Source: an uncultured Eubacteriales bacterium | Lineage (GTDB): Bacteria; Bacillota; Clostridia; Lachnospirales; Lachnospiraceae | DNA length: 64,000 nt | NCBI GenBank assembly: GCA_900314525.1 | Contig: OMVN01000003.1 | Coordinates: 1 to 64,000, forward strand | Direction of reading: 5' to 3' | Part shown: positions 17,485 through 26,413 of the stretch, one piece after another | Layout of the letters: every line of letters begins with the position of its first letter | Numbering within the stretch: the stretch's first letter is position 1 | The notes under the pieces: generated by a model | What the model saw: only the letters and a program-made list of their open reading frames with translations | What the model was told of the DNA's origin: nothing | Databases searched by the model: none | Position numbers and translations under genes: made by a program

Positions 17485-18525
17485 ATGAATAAAATGAAAA
17501 AGAAAACATTATTAAAATTATTTCTTGTACTGTTGCTCTCAGCAGGGATGTGCATAGATTTGACAGTTGTCATTATGCAGACAAATCTGATTAAGAAGAG
17601 TACACTTAACGATTGTCTTAAAGATACTGGCTTTAATAAAGCAGTAAGAACGACATTAGTAGATATAGTATATGAAAACACAAAATCATATGATGTAGCC
17701 AGGGAAGAGGCAGAGGATATTTTTGATGATGAAATAGTAGATAAGACTGTTGATAAAATAGTTAATTCAATGGAGAATAGAAAAGACGTTGATTTTTCAT
17801 TTCTTGATAAACCTTATGAAAAGGCAACAAAGCTAGTGATTGGGAAAAGTGTTGATTATGGACTAAGTGAATATGAAAATACAACTGGAAAACAGATAAA
17901 AAATAACAGTGTAGTAAAAAAAATAGGAAAGAAGTTCGGAGTCACTAAATATATAGATTCAATTGCTGATATAAAAGATATGATTCCTAAAGGATTAGCA
18001 GGACTTTTTAAAGGAACAATAAAAAATAAAGTTTATGATAAGGTTTATCCAGTGGCGGAGAAACTGTTTAGGGAAAATGAGGAAGAAATGAGTACCATCA
18101 TAAATAATAAACTTAAAAAAATTAATAAAGGAAATAAGGTTTCTGTGAAGGCAAAAACTGCAGATGTAATAATAAAAAACAAAGTGCTGATTATCAGTCT
18201 GACAACAGTTATCAATTTATGTATTTTGATTTTACTTCTTGTATTAGATAAAAGATATATTCCATTTGCATTTTTGTTAAGCACAATTTTTGAAATTTTA
18301 CCATGTCTCACTTATGGAAGATACGAGAATAAACTGATTTCAAAGATTACCTCTAAACTGGGAAAATATAAAGATAATATTATTAATTATTATATAAAGG
18401 TATCAAATATTATGCTGAAAGATATAGAGATTTGTATACTGATTTTTGCGGGGATGTTTGTCATTACAATGTTAATGTATTTATTTATCAAAAAAAATAA
18501 AATGAAACAGGCAGTGGCAGGTTAA
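17485..18525 (+). CDS. Membrane protein of unknown function, large extracytoplasmic loop
   Basis: 346 residues. One N-terminal membrane segment (about 10-31), a Lys/Asp/Glu-rich region of roughly 190 residues presumably outside the cell, then three membrane segments (about 232-252, 257-275, 315-337) and a basic tail. I do not recognise a family. It begins 15 bases after the second amidase gene, so co-transcription with it and a role at the cell surface are plausible but inferred. Confidence 0.65.
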   Translation: MNKMKKKTLLKLFLVLLLSAGMCIDLTVVIMQTNLIKKSTLNDCLKDTGFNKAVRTTLVDIVYENTKSYDVAREEAEDIFDDEIVDKTVDKIVNSMENRKDVDFSFLDKPYEKATKLVIGKSVDYGLSEYENTTGKQIKNNSVVKKIGKKFGVTKYIDSIADIKDMIPKGLAGLFKGTIKNKVYDKVYPVAEKLFRENEEEMSTIINNKLKKINKGNKVSVKAKTADVIIKNKVLIISLTTVINLCILILLLVLDKRYIPFAFLLSTIFEILPCLTYGRYENKLISKITSKLGKYKDNIINYYIKVSNIMLKDIEICILIFAGMFVITMLMYLFIKKNKMKQAVAG

Positions 18526-18559
18526 TGTATACTACCACACGGAATTTTAGGAGAATTAT

Positions 18560-19669
18560 ATGATTTGGATAGTTATACTTGTTTTAGTAATGGTTGCTAT
18601 GGCATGCAGCATTATTTATCTCACAAACAGAATCGGAAAAATTGGTTTTGTAAGAAAGATTAGCAGAGAAAATAAAAAGATAAACAAGCTTTTTTCAATT
18701 GTTTTGCTGGCAATGATAATAGCAGTTGCAACAGTATTTTTAAACTTTGTAAATGCAATTATTATAATCCTCCACCTGGTAGTGTTCTGGATTTTATGTG
18801 ATTTGATTGGATTAATAATCATAAAAATAAGAAAGAAGAAGTTTAATACATATTATTCTTGGATATTTGCTGTTTTAATTACAGCAATATATTTATTTAT
18901 AGGATGGAATCAGGTTAATAATGTTGTGGAGACTAATTACAAACTAACGACAGAAAAAGATATTGAACCAATTAGAATTGTTCAGTTTGCAGATTCCCAT
19001 GTGGGTACTACGTTTTCTGGAAAAGGTTTAGAGAAATATGTCAGTGAAATAAATAGTAAAAATCCGGATGTTGTAGTAATTACAGGAGATTTTGTAGATG
19101 ATGACACATCAATTGACGATATGAGAGATGCCTGCAAGGCATTATCAGGACTACAAACTAAATTTGGTGTGTACTACTGTTTTGGAAACCATGATATGGG
19201 CTATTATGGCAAGAAAAACAGAGGTTATGATGGCAATGATCTTATAAAGGAATTAGAAAAAAACAACGTGGTGGTTTTACAAGATGATACAGTTCTGATA
19301 GACGACAGATTCTACATAGTTGGAAGACAGGATAAGTCAGTAGATACGGATTATTATAAAAGGGATGATATCAGAGAAATCACTAAAAAATTGGATAAAG
19401 ATAAATACATTATAGTGCTTGATCATCAGCCAAATGATTATGATAATGAAGCAGAAAGTGATGCAGATCTTGTGCTTTCAGGTCATACACATGGAGGACA
19501 GCTAATACCGATTACATTTATAGGAGAATTGTTAAAGATTAATGATTCCACATATGGATATAAGAAAATGAAAAATACGGATTTTATTGTAACATCAGGA
19601 ATATCGGACTGGTCAATAAAATTCAAGACAGGATGTTTTTCTGAATATGTTGTGATTGATATTAAATAA
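18560..19669 (+). CDS. Membrane-anchored metallophosphoesterase (YkuE/YaeI-like)
   Basis: 369 residues: three to four N-terminal membrane segments (to about residue 120), then a calcineurin-like phosphoesterase domain with ordered metal motifs QFADSHVG, VVITGDFVDD, CFGNHDMG, VLDHQPND and LSGHTHGGQ. YkuE-type enzymes are peptidoglycan- or phospholipid-associated phosphohydrolases; the substrate is unknown here. AGGAG lies seven bases before the ATG. Its position after the amidase block fits an envelope role. Confidence 0.88.
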   Translation: MIWIVILVLVMVAMACSIIYLTNRIGKIGFVRKISRENKKINKLFSIVLLAMIIAVATVFLNFVNAIIIILHLVVFWILCDLIGLIIIKIRKKKFNTYYSWIFAVLITAIYLFIGWNQVNNVVETNYKLTTEKDIEPIRIVQFADSHVGTTFSGKGLEKYVSEINSKNPDVVVITGDFVDDDTSIDDMRDACKALSGLQTKFGVYYCFGNHDMGYYGKKNRGYDGNDLIKELEKNNVVVLQDDTVLIDDRFYIVGRQDKSVDTDYYKRDDIREITKKLDKDKYIIVLDHQPNDYDNEAESDADLVLSGHTHGGQLIPITFIGELLKINDSTYGYKKMKNTDFIVTSGISDWSIKFKTGCFSEYVVIDIK

Positions 19670-19786
19670 TAATGTATATTTATAAAATTGTTCTTTAAAA
19701 AAAATTCTAAATATGATAGAATTATTTGTCATGTGGGACTGTTTATAGTTCTGTATTAAAAATACAAAGGAGTAACGTAGAAAGAT

Positions 19787-20485
19787 ATGAGTTGGTTTGA
19801 GAGTTGGTTTGATGGAATAAAAGCATCTTTTATTAAATGTTTCATCAGAGAAGACAGATATAAAATGCTTCTTGAGGGTGTTGGAGTTACAGTTAAAGTC
19901 GCAATACTCGCAGCTGTAATTGGACTGATAATAGGTTTTATAATTGCACAGTGTAACTTGTCAAAGATAAAACTTTTAAACATAATTGGAAAGGTCTATA
20001 CTGATATCATAAGAGGAACACCTTCAGTTACCCAGCTTATGATTATCTACTTTGTAATATTTGCAACTGTATTATGGCCAAAATGGGTTATAGCGGCTAT
20101 AGCTTTTGGAATAAATTCCGGAGCATATGTTTCGGAAATAATAAGGGCAGGAATTTTATCTATAGATAAGGGACAGACAGAGGCAGGTCGTTCATTGGGA
20201 TTAAGCAGCGGACAGACAATGATGCTCATCGTTGTACCACAGGCCGTCAAAAATATCTTCCCTGCAATGTGTAATGAGTTTATTACACTTATAAAGGAAA
20301 CAGCGATTGTAGGTTATGTTGGACTTATGGATATTCAGAAAGCTGGAGATTTTATCAAAACAGCTACATATTCACCATATATGCCTTTAATTGGAACTGC
20401 AGTAATTTACTTTGTTATTATTAAGGTGCTTACAATTGTTCTTAGAAGATTGGAAAACAGACTTAGAAAATCTGAGCAGAGATAG
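19787..20485 (+). CDS. Polar amino acid ABC transporter permease
   Basis: 232 residues with about five membrane helices and the HisM/GlnP inner-membrane signature (VYTDIIRGTPSVTQLMIIYF; EAGRSLGLSSGQTMMLIVVPQA). It forms the membrane channel of an amino acid importer with the ATPase and binding lipoprotein that follow. AAAGGAG precedes the ATG. First gene of the three-gene operon. Confidence 0.93.
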   Translation: MSWFESWFDGIKASFIKCFIREDRYKMLLEGVGVTVKVAILAAVIGLIIGFIIAQCNLSKIKLLNIIGKVYTDIIRGTPSVTQLMIIYFVIFATVLWPKWVIAAIAFGINSGAYVSEIIRAGILSIDKGQTEAGRSLGLSSGQTMMLIVVPQAVKNIFPAMCNEFITLIKETAIVGYVGLMDIQKAGDFIKTATYSPYMPLIGTAVIYFVIIKVLTIVLRRLENRLRKSEQR

Positions 20486-20505
20486 GTATGAAGAGGTAAA
20501 AAATT

Positions 20506-21234
20506 ATGGCAATGATTAAAGTAAATAATTTACATAAAAGTTTTAACGGAAAAGAAGTTTTAAAAGGTATTGATGAACACATTGATAAAGGTGAAGTTGT
20601 AGTGGTTATCGGACCATCAGGATCTGGAAAAAGTACATTTTTGAGATGCCTTAATCTGCTTGAAACACCAGATGACGGAGATGTAATAATAGATGATGAA
20701 AAAATCAATGAAAAAGGTGTAGATGTTAATAAGGTAAGACAGAAAATGGGAATGGTATTCCAGCAGTTTAATTTATTCCCTCATCTTACAGTTATGAAGA
20801 ATATTACACTTGCACCTGTGAAATTAAAGAAAATGACTCAGGCAGAAGCAGAGAAAAAAGGTCTTGAATTGCTAGAGAGAGTTGGATTAAAGGACAGAGC
20901 AAATGATTACCCATCACAGCTTTCAGGAGGACAGAAGCAGAGAGTTGCCATTGCACGAGCACTTGCAATGGATCCAGAGATTATGCTTTTTGATGAACCA
21001 ACATCAGCTCTCGATCCAGAGATGGTTGGAGAAGTTTTAGATGTTATGAAAAATCTTGCTAAGAACGGAATGACAATGGTTGTTGTTACTCATGAAATGG
21101 GATTTGCAAGGGAAGTTGGCACAAGACTTATATTTATTGATGAAGGTGTTGTGGCTGAGTCAGGAAAACCAGAAGAGGTTTTTGCTGATACTCAGAATGA
21201 TAGAATGAAGCAGTTCCTTGGATCAGTTCTTTAG
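20506..21234 (+). CDS. Polar amino acid ABC transporter ATP-binding protein
   Basis: 242 residues, GlnQ-like. Walker [11 protein letters not shown]-loop [13 protein letters not shown], signature [17 protein letters not shown], Walker [16 protein letters not shown] and switch His in [10 protein letters not shown] are all present. It supplies ATP hydrolysis for the importer, 20 bases downstream of the permease gene. Confidence 0.95.
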   Translation: MAMIKVNNLHKSFNGKEVLKGIDEHIDKGEVVVVIGPSGSGKSTFLRCLNLLETPDDGDVIIDDEKINEKGVDVNKVRQKMGMVFQQFNLFPHLTVMKNITLAPVKLKKMTQAEAEKKGLELLERVGLKDRANDYPSQLSGGQKQRVAIARALAMDPEIMLFDEPTSALDPEMVGEVLDVMKNLAKNGMTMVVVTHEMGFAREVGTRLIFIDEGVVAESGKPEEVFADTQNDRMKQFLGSVL

Positions 21235-21261
21235 GAGCTAGGAAAAATTTACAAATGCATA

Positions 21262-21279
21262 AAACTCGCATGTGAGTTT
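21262..21279 (+). other. Short intercistronic hairpin
   Basis: AAACTC / GAGTTT with a six-base loop, no T-tract. It sits between the ATPase and binding-protein genes, where a hairpin can raise the stability of one cistron relative to the other. Confidence 0.35.
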
Positions 21280-21308
21280 AATAATAAAAAATAGGAGAGA
21301 AGTTAGTT

Positions 21309-22109
21309 ATGATGAAGTTTTTTAAAAAAGCAGCAGTAGTGACATTATCAGTAGCAATGGTTACAACATTATTTGCAGGATGTTCTTCAAAGAAGAAAGA
21401 TGACAAGACATGGGTAATTGGAACAAATGCAGAATTTGCGCCTTTTGAATATGTGTCTAAGAAAGATGCAGTAATAAATGACTATGCAGGTATTGATATT
21501 GAAATTATCAAAAAAATTGCAGAAGACAATGGCAAGAAGATTAAAATAAACAATATGGAATTTGATTCCCTTATTGTTGCACTTAAGAATAAACAGGTTG
21601 ATGGTGTTATTGCTGGTATGACAGTAACAGATGAGAGAAAAGAAGAAGTTGATTTCTCAGAGCCATATTATGTTGCTAAACAGGTTATGATTGTAAAAGA
21701 AGACAATACAGATATCAAAACAGCAAAAGATATGGAGAAAAAGACAATCGCTGTAATCCAGGGATTTACAGGAGAAGTTGCAGTAAAAGAACTTGGATAC
21801 AAGTATGAGGCATTCAAAAAAGGTACAGAGGCAATCCAGGAACTTAAAAACGGTAAATGTGATGTCGTAGTTATTGATTCAGCAACAGCCAACCAGTATG
21901 TAAAAGATAATAAAGGTTTAAAAATTGTTGAAGATGATGAGGCATTCGCTTCAGAAGAATATGCCATAGCAGTTCAGAAGGGTGATAAGAAAACTCTTGA
22001 AAAAATAAATGCTTCAATTAAGAAATTCAAAGAAGATGGAACAATTGATACTATATCAGCAAAATATGCGTCATCTTCAGATTCTGATTCAGATACAGAA
22101 GAGAAATAA
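21309..22109 (+). CDS. Amino acid ABC transporter substrate-binding lipoprotein
   Basis: 266 residues: lipoprotein signal peptide with lipobox LFAGC near residue 24, then a family 3 solute-binding domain (WVIGTNAEFAPFEYV, YAGIDIEIIKKIAE, VDGVIAGMTVTDERKEEVDF, VIQGFTGEVAVK). It captures an amino acid (possibly polar; specificity not readable) and feeds the permease. A Ser/Asp-rich tail ends the protein. Translation likely starts at the first or second of two adjacent ATGs, with TAGGAGAG upstream. Confidence 0.93.
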   Translation: MMKFFKKAAVVTLSVAMVTTLFAGCSSKKKDDKTWVIGTNAEFAPFEYVSKKDAVINDYAGIDIEIIKKIAEDNGKKIKINNMEFDSLIVALKNKQVDGVIAGMTVTDERKEEVDFSEPYYVAKQVMIVKEDNTDIKTAKDMEKKTIAVIQGFTGEVAVKELGYKYEAFKKGTEAIQELKNGKCDVVVIDSATANQYVKDNKGLKIVEDDEAFASEEYAIAVQKGDKKTLEKINASIKKFKEDGTIDTISAKYASSSDSDSDTEEK

Positions 22110-22127
22110 TTTTAAAAGATAAAGATT

Positions 22128-22162
22128 TAAAGACTGCAGGATAATATCCTGCAGTCTTTATT
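22128..22162 (+). terminator. Terminator of the amino acid ABC operon
   Basis: A 15-bp perfect stem (TAAAGACTGCAGGAT / ATCCTGCAGTCTTTA) with a three-base loop, followed by TTATATT. Confidence 0.75.
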
Positions 22163-22210
22163 ATATTCTGCAGATTAACTGCATATAATAATAAAAAAGT
22201 GATTTTTAAA

Positions 22211-22675
22211 ATGAAGAAAATCAATATTAAACATCTGGTAATAAGTATTATTATCAGTCTTTTCACTGGGATTTTTTCTACAATAATTACAGGTAATGGA
22301 ATGACAGAGTATAAAGATATGTATAAGCCATTTCTTTCGCCTCCAGCTATTATTTTCCCTATTGTATGGACTATTCTATACATACTTATGGGAATTTCAT
22401 CGTATCTGATTTATGAAAGTGATAGTATGGAAATACAAAAGGCACTACATATATATGCAGTGTCACTTATATTAAATGCACTGTGGCCAGTGTGGTTTTT
22501 TAATTTGAAAGCATATACGTTTGCATTTATTTGGCTTGTTGTTCTATGGATGGTTATTATTGTTATGGTAAATGAATTTGGAAAGATAAACAGGCGGGCA
22601 GGAATTTTACTTTTGCCATATTTCTTCTGGGTATCATTTGCAGGCTATCTAAATCTCTGCATAGCATTGAATTAA
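22211..22675 (+). CDS. TspO/MBR family protein
   Basis: About 154 residues with five membrane helices. Family motifs seen are FLSPPAIIFPIVWTILYILM, NALWPVWFF and the late aromatic helix. TspO proteins bind porphyrins and are linked to oxidative and light stress; the role in an anaerobe is unclear. The ATG at 22211 is preferred to the GTG at 22199 because the family starts close to this helix; neither has a strong ribosome binding site. Confidence 0.87.
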   Translation: MKKINIKHLVISIIISLFTGIFSTIITGNGMTEYKDMYKPFLSPPAIIFPIVWTILYILMGISSYLIYESDSMEIQKALHIYAVSLILNALWPVWFFNLKAYTFAFIWLVVLWMVIIVMVNEFGKINRRAGILLLPYFFWVSFAGYLNLCIALN

Positions 22676-22687
22676 TAAAAAGTTTAT

Positions 22688-22717
22688 TTGACTTAGTTTT
22701 TGAATATATATTATAGT
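22688..22717 (+). promoter_or_regulatory. Orphan promoter abutting a broken transporter gene
   Basis: TTGACT, 18 bases, TATAGT. It lies only four bases before the point where sequence homologous to NSS transporters begins, so it may be the promoter of the original gene brought next to codon ~30 by a deletion. Confidence 0.35.
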
Positions 22718-22720
22718 TAA

Positions 22721-23838
22721 ATATGGAGATTTCCATATCTTGCAGCCAAGTATGGTGGAGGAATATTCCTTCTCATATATTTAATTCTTGCAGTAACATT
22801 CGGTTATACAATGATTATGTCAGAAACTGCAATAGGTAGAATGACAAATAAAAGTCCTGTTGGTGCATTCAGAAAGAGTGGAGCAGGAAAAGGACTTATG
22901 ATTGGCGGATGGTTTAATGCTATTATTCCACTGCTAATTGTTCCATATTACTCAGTAATCGGTGGATGGGTATTAAAATATCTAGCTAAATACGTTAGCC
23001 ACACTGGAAAAATTGCACCAACACGATTGTTGTGGCATATTCAGTTACAAGACAAGGAGCAATAGAAGGTGTAAAATATTTTCTTATACCTAATTTTAAG
23101 AATTTTTCATGGATGACAGTTGTTGTCGCACTTGGACAGATGTTTTATTCACTTTCAATTGCCATGGGTATTTTATATACGTTTGGTTCATATATGAAGA
23201 GAGATATTGATATTGAAAAATCCACTTTCCAAGTAGAAATATTTGATACAGCAATCGCCATAATTGCTGGCCTGATGGTTATACCAGCAGTATTTGCCTT
23301 TGATGGTGGTAAGAATTTAAAGGCAGGTCCAAGTCTCATGTTTATTTCACTTCCTAGTGTGTTTGACAGTATGGGTATGGGCACGTTTATTGGAATAATG
23401 TTCTTTTTATTAGTATTTCTTGCAGCACTTACAAGTTCAGTAGCTCTTGCAGAAAGTGTAGTATCTACATTTGAGGATGAAATGAAGTGGTCAAGATTTA
23501 AGGCGTCATCTATTACAACTGTAATAGTTTTTGCACTTGGAACACTTTCTACACTTGGATTTAATGTTTTAAAAAATGTAACAATACTAAAAATGGATAT
23601 CTTAGACTTTTTTGATTTCCTGACTAACTCAGTAATGATGCCAATTGCTGCGATGGCAACTTGCGTACTTATACTTAAAGTTACTAAGATAGAAAAGATA
23701 GAGGAAGAAATAAAGCGCACATCAAAATTTAAGAGAGAAAATATATATAAATTTGTTCTAAGATATTTTGCTATTATTTTCCTGCTAATTATTCTTGTAT
23801 CCTCAATCTTAAATGCATTTGGTGTTATTACAATATAA
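22721..23838 (+). pseudogene. Decayed sodium-dependent (NSS/SNF) amino acid transporter
   Basis: Reading starts in mid-helix 1 at IWRFPYLAAKYGGG, without start codon or the conserved residues before it; an in-frame TAA precedes it directly. The frame continues (SETAIGRMT, VPYYSVIGGWVLKYL) to about 23025. The sequence then jumps, with loss of roughly 60-70 residues and a frame change, to VAYSVTRQGAIEGVKYF, after which the second half is intact to a natural-looking C-terminus (LNAFGVITI). Two open frames (22811-23065 and 23032-23838) result. The intact paralogue at 59610-61010 shows what is missing. A non-functional remnant is the simplest explanation. Confidence 0.88.
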
Positions 23839-23936
23839 TTTGCTTGGAAAATACAGGTTAATATGATTTTTAGAGGATAAAATATTGACAATATCCCTAT
23901 ATTATTAGAAAATAGTATGGATAGAAATCAGAGTTT

Positions 23937-23974
23937 AAAACTCAGTGAGAGAATTTCTTTCACTGAGTTTTTTT
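23937..23974 (+). terminator. Terminator upstream of iorA
   Basis: AAAACTCAGTGA / TCACTGAGTTTT (12 bp plus four inner pairs) followed by seven T. It stands only about 25 bases before iorA, with no promoter in between; see findings. Confidence 0.8.
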
Positions 23975-24000
23975 AAATTACATTTAGAAGAGGTGTTATT

Positions 24001-25821
24001 TTGAAACGAGAATACGTAATGGGAAATGGAGCAATAGCACTGGGAGCATTAGCAGCAGGTGTTAATGTGGTTGCAGGATATCCAGGAACTCCATCCTCAG
24101 AGATAATCGAGACAATAAAAAAATATAATAAAGATGGAAATGTGCATCTTGAATGGTCGATCAATGAAAAGGCAGCACTTGAAGTGGCAGCTGGTGCTTC
24201 TTATGCAGGAGCAAGAACACTAGTAACAATGAAACAGATGGGATTAAATGTGGCAGCTGACCCTCTAATGTCAGTGGCATATGTAGGAGTAAAAGGTGGA
24301 ATGGTTGTTGCATCAGCTGATGATCCAGGCCCAATTTCATCTCAGACAGAACAGGATACAAGATTTTTTGCTGATTATGCAAGAATACCAGTATTTGATC
24401 CAGTGAGTCCAAAAGATGCATATGAGATGATTCAGGAAGCATTTGAGTATTCAGAAAAATACAATACTCCAGTGCTTTTCAGACCAACTACAAGGGTATG
24501 TCATGCATATGAGTCAATAGAAATACCAGAGATATTTAATGTAAAAGAATATGAGGGATTTATTAAGGATTCTAAGAAATGGGTTATTTTCCCAAGGCTA
24601 TCCTTTGCAAATCATAAAATGATAGAACAGAGAAATCCTTTAATTGGTGATGATTTTTCGGATTATAAGAAGAATTTCTATACAGGAAAAGGTGAAAAAG
24701 CAATAATTTCTTCTGGAATAAGTTATTCATATACAAAAGAATACTTAAAAGACAGGGAAGAAGTTGTGTTTGCAAGAATAGCTACAGCTCATCCATTTCC
24801 TGAAAAACTGGTGTTAAAAGCACTTGAGAATGTAAAAGAAGTTCTCTGTGTTGAAGAACTAAGTCCTTATATAGAAAACCAGGTAATAAAACTTATTGGA
24901 AAATATCACCTTGATATAAAGGTATATGGAAAAGGAACAAATGATATGCCACAGGCTGGAGAAAACAGCACAGACAGTGTATCAAAAGTAATAGATAAAT
25001 TCTTAGGTGAAACTAAGAGTTCAGAGAAGATTGATTTGTCCGATATGCCAGAACTTCCAGTAAGACCACCAGTATTATGTGCTGGATGTCCTCACAGAGG
25101 TTCATTCTATGCAGTAAAAAAGGCAATGGCAGGAAAAAAAGCATATTTCTGCGGTGATATAGGATGTTATACACTTGGAAATGCCATGCCTCTCGATATG
25201 GTTGACACATGTCTCTGCATGGGAGCAGGTATTACACAGGCTCAGGGTCTTCACTGGACAGATACTGATGCCACATGTTTTGCTTTTGTTGGAGATTCTA
25301 CATTCTTTGCATCTGGAATGACTGGTGTTGCAAATGCAATCTATAATGAAGCAGATCTTATTTTATGTGTTCTTGATAATTCGACAACTGCAATGACAGG
25401 TCATCAGCCACATCCTGGAACAGGTGTTAACATGATGGGTGATTTTGTTGAAAAGATGAATATTGCAGATATACTGAAAGGAATGGGAGTAAAGACAGTA
25501 TTACATGTTAATCCTCTCAATTTTGAGGAATCTGTAGATGCAGTTAAGAAATGCGCAGGAGAAAAAGGAGTAAAGGCAATATTATTTGAGTCGCCTTGTA
25601 TAGCACTTTATAAGCCTGTACAGAAAATGATGATAAATGACAAATGTATCAAGTGTAAGAAATGCATAAGAGAAATTGGATGTCCCGCAATTATTACTGA
25701 AAATGGGAAAGTTACAATAGATACAAGTTTATGTACAGGATGTAATCTGTGTACTCAGATATGTCCAGTTAATGCAATTGAAAAGAACGAAATTTCTGCA
25801 GGGGGTGAAAAAAATGAATAA
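24001..25821 (+). CDS. iorA: Indolepyruvate:ferredoxin oxidoreductase, alpha subunit
   Basis: 606 residues. Pyruvate:ferredoxin-type pyrimidine and core domains are followed by a TPP-binding domain (FAFVGDSTFFASGM, DNSTTAMTGHQPHPG, about 425-475) and two C-terminal [4Fe-4S] motifs (CIKCKKCIREIGCP; CTGCNLCTQICP). IorAB oxidises aryl pyruvates (indolepyruvate, phenylpyruvate) to aryl-acetyl-CoA and reduced ferredoxin. The start is TTG with AGAGGTG six bases upstream; MKREYVMGNGAIALGAL matches the family start. Overlaps iorB by eight bases. Confidence 0.95.
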   Translation: MKREYVMGNGAIALGALAAGVNVVAGYPGTPSSEIIETIKKYNKDGNVHLEWSINEKAALEVAAGASYAGARTLVTMKQMGLNVAADPLMSVAYVGVKGGMVVASADDPGPISSQTEQDTRFFADYARIPVFDPVSPKDAYEMIQEAFEYSEKYNTPVLFRPTTRVCHAYESIEIPEIFNVKEYEGFIKDSKKWVIFPRLSFANHKMIEQRNPLIGDDFSDYKKNFYTGKGEKAIISSGISYSYTKEYLKDREEVVFARIATAHPFPEKLVLKALENVKEVLCVEELSPYIENQVIKLIGKYHLDIKVYGKGTNDMPQAGENSTDSVSKVIDKFLGETKSSEKIDLSDMPELPVRPPVLCAGCPHRGSFYAVKKAMAGKKAYFCGDIGCYTLGNAMPLDMVDTCLCMGAGITQAQGLHWTDTDATCFAFVGDSTFFASGMTGVANAIYNEADLILCVLDNSTTAMTGHQPHPGTGVNMMGDFVEKMNIADILKGMGVKTVLHVNPLNFEESVDAVKKCAGEKGVKAILFESPCIALYKPVQKMMINDKCIKCKKCIREIGCPAIITENGKVTIDTSLCTGCNLCTQICPVNAIEKNEISAGGEKNE

Positions 25822-26413
25822 GAATATTTTACTTTGTGGAGTTGGAGGCCAGGGAACTGTCCTTGCGTCTAAACTTTTAGCTGCTTCTGCAATGGAAATA
25901 GGAGAAGAAGTTCACTCAGCGGAGACAATTGGAATGGCTCAGCGTGGAGGTTCTGTTACAAGTCATTTGAGGATTGGAAATGAGTGTTATTCTCCACTTA
26001 TACCTGAGGGTGAGGCAGATATCATGCTTGCATTTGAGCCTTCAGAAGCTGTTAGAAATTTAAGATATCTAAAGAAATCTGGAGTTGTAATTGTAAATAA
26101 TGTGCCTGTAAAGCCAGTTACAGAATCATTAAATGAAACTGGATATGATGGGATACAGATGATAAACTATCTAAAGGAAAAAGTGGAAAATGTTATTGAA
26201 GTTGATGCATCAGAATTATTAGCACCACTTGGTTCATCAAAGTATTTCAATGTGGCAGTTTTAGGAGTTTTAATTGGTACCAATATGCTTGGAATAGATG
26301 AGCAGACAGTAGTAGAGCAGATTAAGAAGAGAGTTCCTGAGAGATTTTTAGAAATTGATATGAAAGCTTTTAATATGGGAAAGCAGATAGGAGAGGGATA
26401 TGAAGCTAAATGA
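25814..26413 (+). CDS. iorB: Indolepyruvate:ferredoxin oxidoreductase, beta subunit
   Basis: About 199 residues of the gamma-type oxidoreductase domain: NILLCGVGGQGTVLASKLLA at the N-terminus and AETIGMAQRGGSVTSHLRIG, which are characteristic of IorB. It pairs with IorA. The ATG at 25814 is chosen because GGGGGTG lies seven bases upstream; the earlier ATG at 25772 lies inside iorA without such a site. The stop overlaps the next gene by 14 bases. Confidence 0.93.
   Translation: MNKNILLCGVGGQGTVLASKLLAASAMEIGEEVHSAETIGMAQRGGSVTSHLRIGNECYSPLIPEGEADIMLAFEPSEAVRNLRYLKKSGVVIVNNVPVKPVTESLNETGYDGIQMINYLKEKVENVIEVDASELLAPLGSSKYFNVAVLGVLIGTNMLGIDEQTVVEQIKKRVPERFLEIDMKAFNMGKQIGEGYEAK

Noticed and set aside
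23145-23891. Long antisense open frame (248 codons, minus strand) opposite the broken NSS transporter
   Set aside because: It mirrors the sense frame, has no ribosome binding site and shows no recognisable motif; it is a by-product of AT-rich codon use in the sense gene.
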